Source: Nanobdellota archaeon (GTDB lineage Archaea > Nanobdellota > Nanobdellia > Pacearchaeales > GW2011-AR1). Taken from it: a stretch of 54,543 nucleotides of DNA. The notes below the pieces were generated by a model. It was not told the DNA's origin, did no database searches, and saw only the letters and a program-made list of their open reading frames with translations. Positions 40,550 through 47,909 of the stretch are shown here, in pieces. Each line of letters begins with the position of its first letter. The stretch's first letter is position 1. The position numbers and the translations under genes are program-made. The stretch is taken from NCBI GenBank assembly GCA_027858295.1, contig JAQICZ010000005.1, positions 1 through 54,543 of the forward strand. Reading direction: 5' to 3'.

Positions 40550-40729
40550 ATGGAATTGGGAGATAAATTAGGAAATGTAGTAAATTTGAGAGATATAGGT
40601 GAAGGGCTTAGCCCGAGTTATGATAAAATGGATAAGGTTGTTTATGAAACTCCAAAATATAAGTTGATAAAACCAATTTTTTGTAAGTCTTATACGACGA
40701 CTGTTTCTGCAACTTCTCAGAAAAGATAG
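40550..40729 (+). CDS. 59-aa small protein
   Basis: MELGDKLGNVVNLRDIGEGL, then YETPKYKLIKPIFCKSYTTT and a short tail SATSQKR. ATG 40550 has TATA GAAATATCTTATAG about 26 bp upstream, and the next gene begins 1 bp after its stop. No family recognised; likely acts with the next protein. Confidence 0.6.
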   Translation: MELGDKLGNVVNLRDIGEGLSPSYDKMDKVVYETPKYKLIKPIFCKSYTTTVSATSQKR

Positions 40730-40730
40730 A

Positions 40731-41318
40731 ATGCCAGTTAAAAGTTTAGGTTTTATTCCTAATTCTCCTTTGCAAGTTTATGAAGAAGCTATTGATTCTG
40801 TTAAAGAATTAATTAATAAAAATGGACTTTATTATAAAGAGGAAAGATCTAGATACAATTATTATCAAAGTAGTCGTTCTGATGTTGAGAAGGTTATTCT
40901 TCCAATTAATTTAGGAAAACATGTTTATCGGAGAACTTTTGATGTGGGAAAGGATAGGCTTTTTAGAGATCATTACTTGAGGCTTTCTAGAATAAAAGTT
41001 GAAAGTAAGATTTTTAATTCTGATGAAATGCATGAGAATTTAGTCTTTTACTTTTTTTCAAAAGAGGGATCTTTTGTCTATGGTACTTTGTTTGATACTT
41101 TTGATAGCTCTAAGATTTTGTCTGTGGGTAAGGGGATTGTATTTTCAAAGAGGTCTTTTAGAAGTAATGTTCGAGATTATAGATTAGCTGAGATTAAGGA
41201 TGCTAAAAAGTATTCTTTGGAAGATTTGAGTTTGCATGATAAATCTAGAATTCCCTCAGACATGAAGAAGGTTGGAAGGTTTATGTTGGGACTTAATGAT
41301 TTTAATGATTTTTTATAA
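40731..41318 (+). CDS. Hypothetical protein
   Basis: A 195-aa soluble protein. Recognisable only by composition: Tyr- and Ser-rich stretch KEERSRYNYYQSSRSD, mixed beta segments (VFYFFSKEGSFVYGTLFDTF) and DFNDFL at the end. Second gene of a two-gene operon with the 59-aa protein (1-bp gap). Its stop abuts that of MCM, tail-to-tail. Confidence 0.65.
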   Translation: MPVKSLGFIPNSPLQVYEEAIDSVKELINKNGLYYKEERSRYNYYQSSRSDVEKVILPINLGKHVYRRTFDVGKDRLFRDHYLRLSRIKVESKIFNSDEMHENLVFYFFSKEGSFVYGTLFDTFDSSKILSVGKGIVFSKRSFRSNVRDYRLAEIKDAKKYSLEDLSLHDKSRIPSDMKKVGRFMLGLNDFNDFL

Positions 41319-43409
41319 TCAAATCTTCTGGTAATGCTTTGGCCTTGGTTCGAAGATGATTCCTTCTCTTGATAGTGCTTTTATTCCTTCTTCTATTTTT
41401 TGTTCATTTAGTTTTCCATCTAATTTTTCAACAATCTTTTCTAGTGGTATTATGGTTCCATACTCTTCTGTTAATGCAAAAATAGTATCTCTTACTGTTG
41501 ATGCGGCGTTTCTTTGTGATGATTTCATTGTGCCGGTTATTTTGTCCATGTCAATTTGACCTGTTTCTTCGTCATAACCTGTTTGTGTCAAGTAGTATTT
41601 TAGTAGTTTGATTGCTATGGCTGCATCTATTTTGTCAACTGTTTCTGACAATCTGATTCTTGCTGCTGCTTCGCTCATTCGAATAAGGGAGTTTAGTTGT
41701 CTTGCTGAAATTGGGATTGTTCTCATTTCTTGACCTTCTACAACGTGTCGGTTTCTTAATCCAACATAAAAATCTCTCATTTCTTTTACTGCTTCGTCTG
41801 TTAATTTTGGTTGAACTTTTTGACGAGTGTACGCTACGTATTTCATAAATAGGTCTTTTGGAATTATCATTTCTTTTGATTCTTTTTGATGTTCTTCTAG
41901 AATGTGGTTCGCTACTTTTGTATCATTTTCAATCGAGGGCAAATCTCTTAGGGTGAATATAATATCGAAACGGTTGATTAGTGCTGGTGGAAGATTGATT
42001 TGTTGGGGAATTCCTTGATTGGGATCGAATCTACCAAATTTAGGATTGGCGGCGGCAAGAACTGAGGTTTGGGCATTTAGTGTCGCCTGAATATTTGCCT
42101 TGTTAATTGTAACAGTTTGTTGTTCCATGGCTTCGTGCATTGATGATTGATCTTGTTCTGCCATTTTTTCTAATTCATCAATACAAACAAGTCCTTTATT
42201 TGCTAGAACCATTGCACCTGCCTCTAAGGACCAACCTTTCAAATAATCGTCTTTAACTACGGACGCGGTTAAACCTGCACCGGATGTTGATTTACCTACA
42301 ACGTAACGTCCTTTTGGCGAGGTTTTTGCCATGAATCCTAGGATAACGGATTTGGCGACACCGGGGTCACCAATCATCATGATATGGATATCTCCACGAC
42401 TAATTTGTCCGTCTTTTTTACGTTTCTGAACTCCTCCAAATAGTTGAAGCATTAGGGCTTCTTTAATTTCTTCATATCCCCAAACTGATGGAGCTATTGA
42501 GTCTCTAAGTTTTTCAATAATATTTGGAGAATTTGCAAGTTCGATAATGTGATTCTCATCGTCTTCTGAGATATCTAGTTCGTCGAAAGATTCTTCCATC
42601 GGAATAATATTATTTGCTTCAATTGCTAATTCGAATCTAGTTGAAAGACCTCCGGAAGGTAATGGAACTGGAACTTCTTTTAGAACGCCGATAACTTTTG
42701 CACGTGAACCTGGGGTTGTTCTTTCTTCCATTTTTGGGTCTACTAAATCTTCTTTTAGAAATACATTAATTCTTTTTGGTTGGGCACCACCTGAAAGCAT
42801 GTCTGGAGATTCTTCAATTACTAGTCTTTGGGTATCTACCATTTCTTTTGATAGGCCCTTAAATCCACCTCTTCTCCCACAGGAACATCTTGAGGGTTCT
42901 CTGAATTTTTTTTCAATTTGCAGGACTGAAATGATTGTTCCACATGATGGGCATTCGAATTTAGCATTCACTACTTGTGGTCTAACGTCTGAAGATTGAC
43001 GTATGATTCCTTCAACAACTAGCATTTCGTTTAAGTGTTTTGCACGAATGTTTCTTACTAGAATTTCGTGGGATTTTGGCAGATTAAGAAATCTTACTCT
43101 TACTTTCTCGCCTAGACCAATTTCTTCAATGGCCATTTCTATAACTTGAACAGTTTCTTCTGGTCTGTTAATAGCTTCGTCTGCTAGAATAGTTGAATGT
43201 TCTGCCATCTCTTGGAAATCAATAATGATTACAGAATTTTCTTCTCGGAGTGAAGATTTTAGATTTTTCTTATAGGCTTCAATAAAATTTTTAGCTTCTT
43301 GAATTAATTCTTCTCTTTCTTGGTTGAATTTATCACTCTCTTTAAACTCATCACCTTCGTTCTCCGGGCTTTCGGGCATATCTTGTGTGAAATCAATCTC
43401 TCCATCCAT
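41319..43409 (-). CDS. mcm: MCM replicative helicase
   Basis: A 696-aa protein. N-terminal acidic stretch, then an OB domain with zinc motif CPSCGTIIS / CSCGRRG near residue 145-180. AAA+ core: IMMIGDPGVAKS (Walker A), VCIDELEKM (Walker B), NARFD-type INRFDIIF arginine-finger segment, and a C-terminal winged helix ending SREGIIFEPRPKHY. All ATPase residues are intact and the length is normal for archaeal MCM. It unwinds DNA ahead of the fork as a hexamer. Confidence 0.97.
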   Translation of the reverse strand: MDGEIDFTQDMPESPENEGDEFKESDKFNQEREELIQEAKNFIEAYKKNLKSSLREENSVIIIDFQEMAEHSTILADEAINRPEETVQVIEMAIEEIGLGEKVRVRFLNLPKSHEILVRNIRAKHLNEMLVVEGIIRQSSDVRPQVVNAKFECPSCGTIISVLQIEKKFREPSRCSCGRRGGFKGLSKEMVDTQRLVIEESPDMLSGGAQPKRINVFLKEDLVDPKMEERTTPGSRAKVIGVLKEVPVPLPSGGLSTRFELAIEANNIIPMEESFDELDISEDDENHIIELANSPNIIEKLRDSIAPSVWGYEEIKEALMLQLFGGVQKRKKDGQISRGDIHIMMIGDPGVAKSVILGFMAKTSPKGRYVVGKSTSGAGLTASVVKDDYLKGWSLEAGAMVLANKGLVCIDELEKMAEQDQSSMHEAMEQQTVTINKANIQATLNAQTSVLAAANPKFGRFDPNQGIPQQINLPPALINRFDIIFTLRDLPSIENDTKVANHILEEHQKESKEMIIPKDLFMKYVAYTRQKVQPKLTDEAVKEMRDFYVGLRNRHVVEGQEMRTIPISARQLNSLIRMSEAAARIRLSETVDKIDAAIAIKLLKYYLTQTGYDEETGQIDMDKITGTMKSSQRNAASTVRDTIFALTEEYGTIIPLEKIVEKLDGKLNEQKIEEGIKALSREGIIFEPRPKHYQKI

Positions 43410-43662
43410 GAAGGAAAAAGTATATACTAGTTTATAAAAAAATTGGTGGTTTGGAAAGTTGTTTTTAGAATTTTTGAATTTGTTTTGTTAGTAGTTGAGT
43501 GTTTCTCTTTGGTAGTTCCTCACCCACCCAATGATTTTTTGAGGACCTTGTTAATGAATTTTGTGGGTTGGTATCAAAAGAAGATAATTAATTTATATTT
43601 AGAAAATGATTTTAATAAGATTAATTAGCGGTATACAGTTGGCGGTGAGTGGTTTGTTAAAA
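43410..43662. repeat. Heptanucleotide tract and spacer after tbp
   Basis: 43627-43661 holds the units AGCGGTA, TACAGTT, GGCGGTG, AGTGGTT, TGTTAAA, ending 1 bp from the tbp stop. The rest (43410-43620) is AT-rich with no gene seen. Confidence 0.6.
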
Positions 43663-44253
43663 CTAGAAAGAACCTTTAGTATAACCTTCAAGAGCTTCTT
43701 TAACGTTTACTAGAAGTCTATCCATTGAGAGTTCAAGCTGATCTTTGTTCTTTGTTCCTGTGCAAACCAATTTCCCGTTTGAGAATAGTAGGAACGTTGC
43801 GTTAGGGTCTTCTAACTTGTAAACTAGTCCTGGGAATTGTTCTGGTTCGTATTCAGTGTTCTCCATTTCTAGAGCAAGATAGTTTAGGTTAAGTTGTAAG
43901 TTGATTGTTCCTGAGGCTACAATGTTCTGAACTGTGATTTTTGGTTTGATTGTAACATCAACACTTACTTTTTTCAATTGTTTAATAACTTCATCAATTA
44001 CTTTTCTTACTTGAGGTATTGACTTTGTGCCTGTACAAACTAAATTACCTGAGGAGAAAACTAAGACTGCTGATTTTGGTTCTTTAATTCTTAAAACTAA
44101 TCCTGGGAATGTTTCTGGATTATATTCAGTATTAGGTTGAGTTCTTGCAAGTTTTGTTAATGGAACTGGTTTTTCTAAAGAAGTTGTTGCTACAATGTTT
44201 TGAATTTTATATTCGAACTCTTTTTTTGGTGTCTCAACCTTTTTTGCTACCAT
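43663..44253 (-). CDS. tbp: TATA-binding protein TBP
   Basis: A 196-aa protein with the duplicated saddle: repeat 1 KIQNIVATTSLEK, YNPETFPGLVLRIKEPKSAV, FSSGNLVCTGTKS; repeat 2 TVQNIVASGTINLQ, YEPEQFPGLVYKLEDPNATF, FSNGKLVCTGTKN. The two repeats line up residue by residue. Start at ATG 44253 (open to 44322), with TATA 26 bp upstream inside a 22-bp palindrome. Confidence 0.97.
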   Translation of the reverse strand: MVAKKVETPKKEFEYKIQNIVATTSLEKPVPLTKLARTQPNTEYNPETFPGLVLRIKEPKSAVLVFSSGNLVCTGTKSIPQVRKVIDEVIKQLKKVSVDVTIKPKITVQNIVASGTINLQLNLNYLALEMENTEYEPEQFPGLVYKLEDPNATFLLFSNGKLVCTGTKNKDQLELSMDRLLVNVKEALEGYTKGSF

Positions 44254-44267
44254 GGTATTTAAAGGAT

Positions 44268-44289
44268 AAAAACCTTTATAAAGGTTTTT
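44268..44289. promoter_or_regulatory. Perfect palindrome on the tbp TATA box
   Basis: Arms AAAAACCTTTA and TAAAGGTTTTT form a 22-bp perfect palindrome centred on TTTATAAA, 26 bp from ATG 44253. A symmetric TATA lets TBP bind in both orientations. Confidence 0.7.
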
Positions 44290-44372
44290 GGAACAGATTG
44301 GGTTGTTTGGAAGTAAGGACATGTATGATTTTTTGTATAAATGATTAAAAAGAATTTTTTGGTTGTGGATTT

Positions 44373-45629
44373 ATGGAGAAAGGTAAGGATTATGTTAAGT
44401 TTGAAGATATTCCTAAAGAATTTTATGATCATACTTTGGATGGTGTGGTGTGGGAAGATAAGCTTATTAGTAATTTGAAATTAAGATATGGTTCTAAGGG
44501 GACAACTAATTTTAGCGGAGAGTCAGTTAATATTTTTCCTGATACTTTAGAATTTCAAAAAAATAATAGTGAGGAGTGGTTTGAAAAAATGGAAATGGAA
44601 TCTTCTAAAATTATTGAACCTACTTTTGAAGAGAAAGTAATGTATGACAAGAATTTAAGAGCAATGCTTTATGATAAGGGAATGAATATTCCTAATAATG
44701 AAATGAATCGTGAATTTTATCTTAGAGAAAGATTGACTTTTAATGAGAGAAGTAATTTGGTTGCTTTAGCTAAAGGTTTTTCTAAATTTATGGGTAAGAG
44801 AAATATCAAGAAGGTGGATTATGCATTGTTTGGAGTAGGAACCTCTACTTATCCAGAAGAGTATTATTGTGGGATTGAAAAAATGTTTTTAGATAATGGA
44901 AAGATAGGAAACTCTGTTATTCGTGAAAAGGCAGCTGCATTACAAAAAGGAATTGGTGAGGAAATAGTTGATTGGGAGAAGTCAGTTGAGTTTTGTTATA
45001 ATTATGCTAAGAATTGGGATAGCATTCCTAGGCCGATTAGTAAAGAAGAGTTTTATGAAAAATTAAGTAAAACTCAATTTTCTTATGAAGTTGATAAAAA
45101 GGTTTCTGATATTTTAGAAAACAAAGGGGAAGATTTGGATTTTGCCTTTTCATTGGAGGAGTATTATGGAAGTAAGTCCTTCGGGCCACAATTAAAATAT
45201 TCAAGAGGGAATAGTGAATATGAATTTAAGAATAAAAGAAGTATTGATATCTTAAAAAATAATTTTAAAAGTTTTTTGAAAGAGTCGGGTAATAATTTTA
45301 AAGAAGAAGTTAGTAAACTTGAGAAGGCGGATTATAATTTAGATTGGAATGGTGAATTAATTCGTCGTAAGATAATTACTCCGAATACTGGGCGAGTTGA
45401 GACTTTGAGAGTAAATTTTGATTTAGGACGTTCTATGCATTTTTATTTCTATAATCAAGTGGCTGATATGAAGGTTAAAGGGGAAATTATTCACAATGAC
45501 TCTTTCTCTCAAGTAATTCGTGGAGTTGACAATGGATTAAGTGGGGTAAGTGATTTAGAGGCTGCGGTTAAGAATGGTGAGGAAACTGGGGTTTTTGAGA
45601 ATCCTTTGGTTTTGAAGTGGAAAGAGTAG
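44373..45629 (+). CDS. Hypothetical protein
   Basis: A 418-aa soluble protein, no family recognised. Highly charged. Visible segments: FEEKVMYDKNLRAMLYDKGM near 88, YALFGVGTSTYPEEYYCGIE near 149 and RMNFDLGRSMHFYF-type VNFDLGRSMHFYFYNQ near 350. TATA-like GATTAAAAAG lies 26 bp before the ATG. Probably lineage-specific. Confidence 0.65.
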   Translation: MEKGKDYVKFEDIPKEFYDHTLDGVVWEDKLISNLKLRYGSKGTTNFSGESVNIFPDTLEFQKNNSEEWFEKMEMESSKIIEPTFEEKVMYDKNLRAMLYDKGMNIPNNEMNREFYLRERLTFNERSNLVALAKGFSKFMGKRNIKKVDYALFGVGTSTYPEEYYCGIEKMFLDNGKIGNSVIREKAAALQKGIGEEIVDWEKSVEFCYNYAKNWDSIPRPISKEEFYEKLSKTQFSYEVDKKVSDILENKGEDLDFAFSLEEYYGSKSFGPQLKYSRGNSEYEFKNKRSIDILKNNFKSFLKESGNNFKEEVSKLEKADYNLDWNGELIRRKIITPNTGRVETLRVNFDLGRSMHFYFYNQVADMKVKGEIIHNDSFSQVIRGVDNGLSGVSDLEAAVKNGEETGVFENPLVLKWKE

Positions 45630-45688
45630 TTGATTTTACTGAATATGTTCGTATATGATTTTTTATCGTTTTGGATCTTATCTTTTTC

Positions 45689-46099
45689 ATGACTTCAGAA
45701 AAACAAAAGATTGCCGCTAAAAAGAATATTAAGAAAGCTCAGGCTAAATGGAAATCTATGACTAAAAGTGAACACGCTGCAGCTCAACCGGAGGGTCGTG
45801 CGAGAAAAAGGCCAGGAGAGGTTGGTGAAGGGGATTTTTATCGTATTGAGGTTAGACCAAAGGAGTTGTTTGTGATGTATAGAAATCAAGATGTGGGGGA
45901 TAAAGGTCATTTAGAGAGAGTTGCTGGTCAAAGAAAGAATGGACATTGGGCGACTCAATGCTGGCTTGTTGAGAAAAAGGATGCTAAAGTTGTGGGGGAC
46001 AAGATTGTTGGGAAGACTAAAGAGATTAAGGAATTTTTAAGTAAGCTTGGAAGTGAACCTGTTTTGGTTAAGGGAGATATATTCAAGGCTAAGGAGTGA
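45689..46099 (+). CDS. Basic hypothetical protein
   Basis: A 136-aa protein. Lys/Ala-rich N-terminal helix (KIAAKKNIKKAQAKWK), then RARKRPGEVGEGDFYRIEVR and HLERVAGQRKNGHWATQCWL. Start at ATG 45689 because the frame before it (from 45671) has an AT-rich promoter-like segment. Not recognised; small basic single-domain protein, possibly nucleic-acid-binding. Stop TGA opens a family D repeat. Confidence 0.6.
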   Translation: MTSEKQKIAAKKNIKKAQAKWKSMTKSEHAAAQPEGRARKRPGEVGEGDFYRIEVRPKELFVMYRNQDVGDKGHLERVAGQRKNGHWATQCWLVEKKDAKVVGDKIVGKTKEIKEFLSKLGSEPVLVKGDIFKAKE

Positions 46100-46200
46100 T
46101 TTTGTTTTATTTTCACCAATGCATCATTAAGTAATTTCTTATGTACAGGAAGTACACTGCGAAATGACTTAATAATATCTTGATAAAAATAATTCCAAAA
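46096..46200 (+). repeat. Family D stop-codon hairpin repeat, copy 2
   Basis: Starts on the stop codon (TGATTTTGTTTTATTTTCAC) and matches copy 1: CATCATTAAGTAATTTCTTA, hairpin TGTAC-AGGAA-GTACA, CTTAATAATATCTTGAT, TTCCAAAAT. Confidence 0.75.
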
Positions 46201-46206
46201 TGGGGA

Positions 46207-46241
46207 GGCGGTGATCAGTAATCTGTCTGCGGTTTGCATTT
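46207..46241. repeat. Heptanucleotide tract
   Basis: Units GGCGGTG, ATCAGTA, ATCTGTC, TGCGGTT, TGCATTT end at the stop codon (46242-46244) of the Schlafen-type reading frame. Confidence 0.65.
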
Positions 46242-47327
46242 TCACTTCTTCTTAAACTTCTTATCTACGTATTCTATTAATTCTGAACCTTTAAGCTGGT
46301 AGGTTTGGGGCCCTATTCTGGTGTAGAAGAATTATTGATCTGCGTCTCTTACAAAGATTGCTTTTTTTGAGGGATTCATTTCTAGTCTGGCAATGTGTCT
46401 GTCTTTTAGCTGAATAATTTCTATTTTAATATTATTTAGCTCTTTTTTGCTAAGTTTTAATTTTATTAGGTTTGTTAGGTGAAGTTCAAATTTGTCAATG
46501 TTCTCAAAATTATCTTTTTCAATTCCGAGGATTTTGCCGTCATCTGTTACACCGATGAAAAGGACCCCTCCTTTTGTATTTAGAAATGCTGAAATTGTTT
46601 TTAGAATTCCGTGTTCTATTTTTTTGTCTTTTTCGTTTGTATGTAAATTTGTTCTAAGGGTGGATTTGAATTCTTGAGATTCTGATTCTCCTTTTTTTAT
46701 TTCTTCCACAATTTCTTTTGTAGAATTTATTTTCTTGAACTTGTCTGGGTTTAGATATTTTATTTTTTTTAGTATTTTATGCAGTAGTTTGAAATGTGTT
46801 TTCATATATATTAGTCCGATTATACAGGAGATTGTTGTTCCAATTAGAACGTAGGTTAGATTATTCATCGTGAATAAATAAATCCCTTGGTCTAGGGTTT
46901 GTTTTAGAAGAAGTTTGAGGTAGTATTTTGTAAGCTCTAGAGAAATTGCAAATGTCATTGAGAGGCCAAAGGCGTAGGAGATAATAAGAAAATAATTTTT
47001 CTTTATTTGGTTTGAATTGTAGAGAAGGAATAGAATTAGCAGTGCTATTAATCCAGTTCCCATGCCAAAGACCATTGGTGCTATTATTCCCTTTAATTTT
47101 CCGAGTGTTAAGGTGAATATAATGAATATGAGTAGTAGCAATTCAAATTCTTTTGGAAATTTTATTTTGATTTGTGATTTTAAGAATTGTGGGATGAATG
47201 TTAGGATTAGTAGAAAAATGTTTGTTGAAGCGATGTGCCAGAGGTGATTGTTGATTGATGTGAATATTGAAATGATTAGAATGAGTTTTATTGTTAGAGA
47301 TAGGTAGATTGAGAATTTGTTTCGCAT
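46242..47327 (-). pseudogene. Membrane Schlafen/AlbA_2-domain protein with early stop
   Basis: From ATG 47327 the frame gives 331 aa: about six TM helices (1-185), a linker, then an AlbA_2 (Schlafen core) domain with GESESQEFKSTL, TISAFLNTKGGVLFIGVTDD and IARLEMNPSKKAIFVRDADQ. A TAA at 46332-46334 stops it, but the frame continues with FFYTRIGPQTYQLKGSELIE and YVDKKFKKK to a TGA at 46242, completing the final strand of the domain. So the annotated protein lacks 29 residues. Soluble AlbA_2 proteins occur in defence and tRNA/RNA nuclease systems; membrane anchoring is unusual. Confidence 0.7.
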
Positions 47328-47379
47328 ATTAGGGTGAGGAGAACGGGATTTATATTATTTGTTGGGGTGGATTTATATT

Positions 47380-47420
47380 TTCAAGACACTTACTCGCCCC
47401 TCTCCCCTTGCCGCCGTCCC
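47380..47420. repeat. C-rich repeat also present at the window end
   Basis: TTCAAGACACTTACTCGCCC followed by CTCTCCCCTTGCCGCCG resembles 54508-54543 (TTAAGACATTCACCCGCCCC...). Confidence 0.5.
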
Positions 47421-47506
47421 GTTGGCTAAGACAAGTTGAGTTATCTGGATTCTGTGGGGATGTATTTAATATTTCTTCGTAAGCTCAGTATTGATATGAG
47501 GGCAGA

Positions 47507-47620
47507 AGTACCAATAGCATGACTCGAGAGGGGAAGCTGGGCCTCAGTTTTTGGCAATTATGGATATTAGAGCACCCCACCCATCTTTGGGCTTCCTACC
47601 CTAACTGTTGCCAAAACATT
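47507..47620. repeat. Family G covarying hairpin repeat
   Basis: ACCAATAGCATGACTCGAGA to CCAAAACATTTT, with arms TTTTTGGCAATTA (47548-47560) and TAACTGTTGCCAAAA (47602-47616). Same element as 7682-7790 and partly 21326-21400. Confidence 0.7.
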
Positions 47621-47623
47621 TTG

Positions 47624-47744
47624 AATTATCCCTCGCGGTGCGTGCGAATATTAATCAGATTTGCAAAAAATTATAAACACCATAAAACAAATATAGCACT
47701 CTGCAAACTTTTCTCCCCATCTGCACGCACTGCGAGGGATAATT
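47624..47744. mobile_element. MITE-like element with 22-bp inverted ends (family C)
   Basis: AATTATCCCTCGCGGTGCGT at 47624 and its inverse ending 47744 (AATTATCCCTCGCAGTGCGT when reversed) flank 77 bp with no open frame. Single ends of the same sequence occur at many places in both orientations. The element cannot code for a transposase. Confidence 0.65.
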
Positions 47745-47909
47745 AAATTATATTAATTGCTAATCTTTGTAGGACGATTTATTATCTTCCCCGTTCCCCT
47801 GTCCAGCCTCCTGAAGAGAAGTTGAATTAGTGGTGATTTATGATGATCTTGTTGGTTATATGGGTATGTTTTTTAAATGTAGTTATTATTATTTATATTA
47901 GGTAGTAAA

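Noticed and set aside
44283-44373. Palindromic tbp TATA as the promoter of the plus-strand gene at 44373
   Set aside because: The distance to ATG 44373 is about 90 bp, and a separate TATA-like GATTAAAAAG lies 26 bp before that ATG.
46332-46334. Stop codon recoding (TAA read as an amino acid)
   Set aside because: TAA is a normal stop for many intact genes here, so the interrupted frames at 10367, 46332 and 53231 are better explained as mutation or sequence error.
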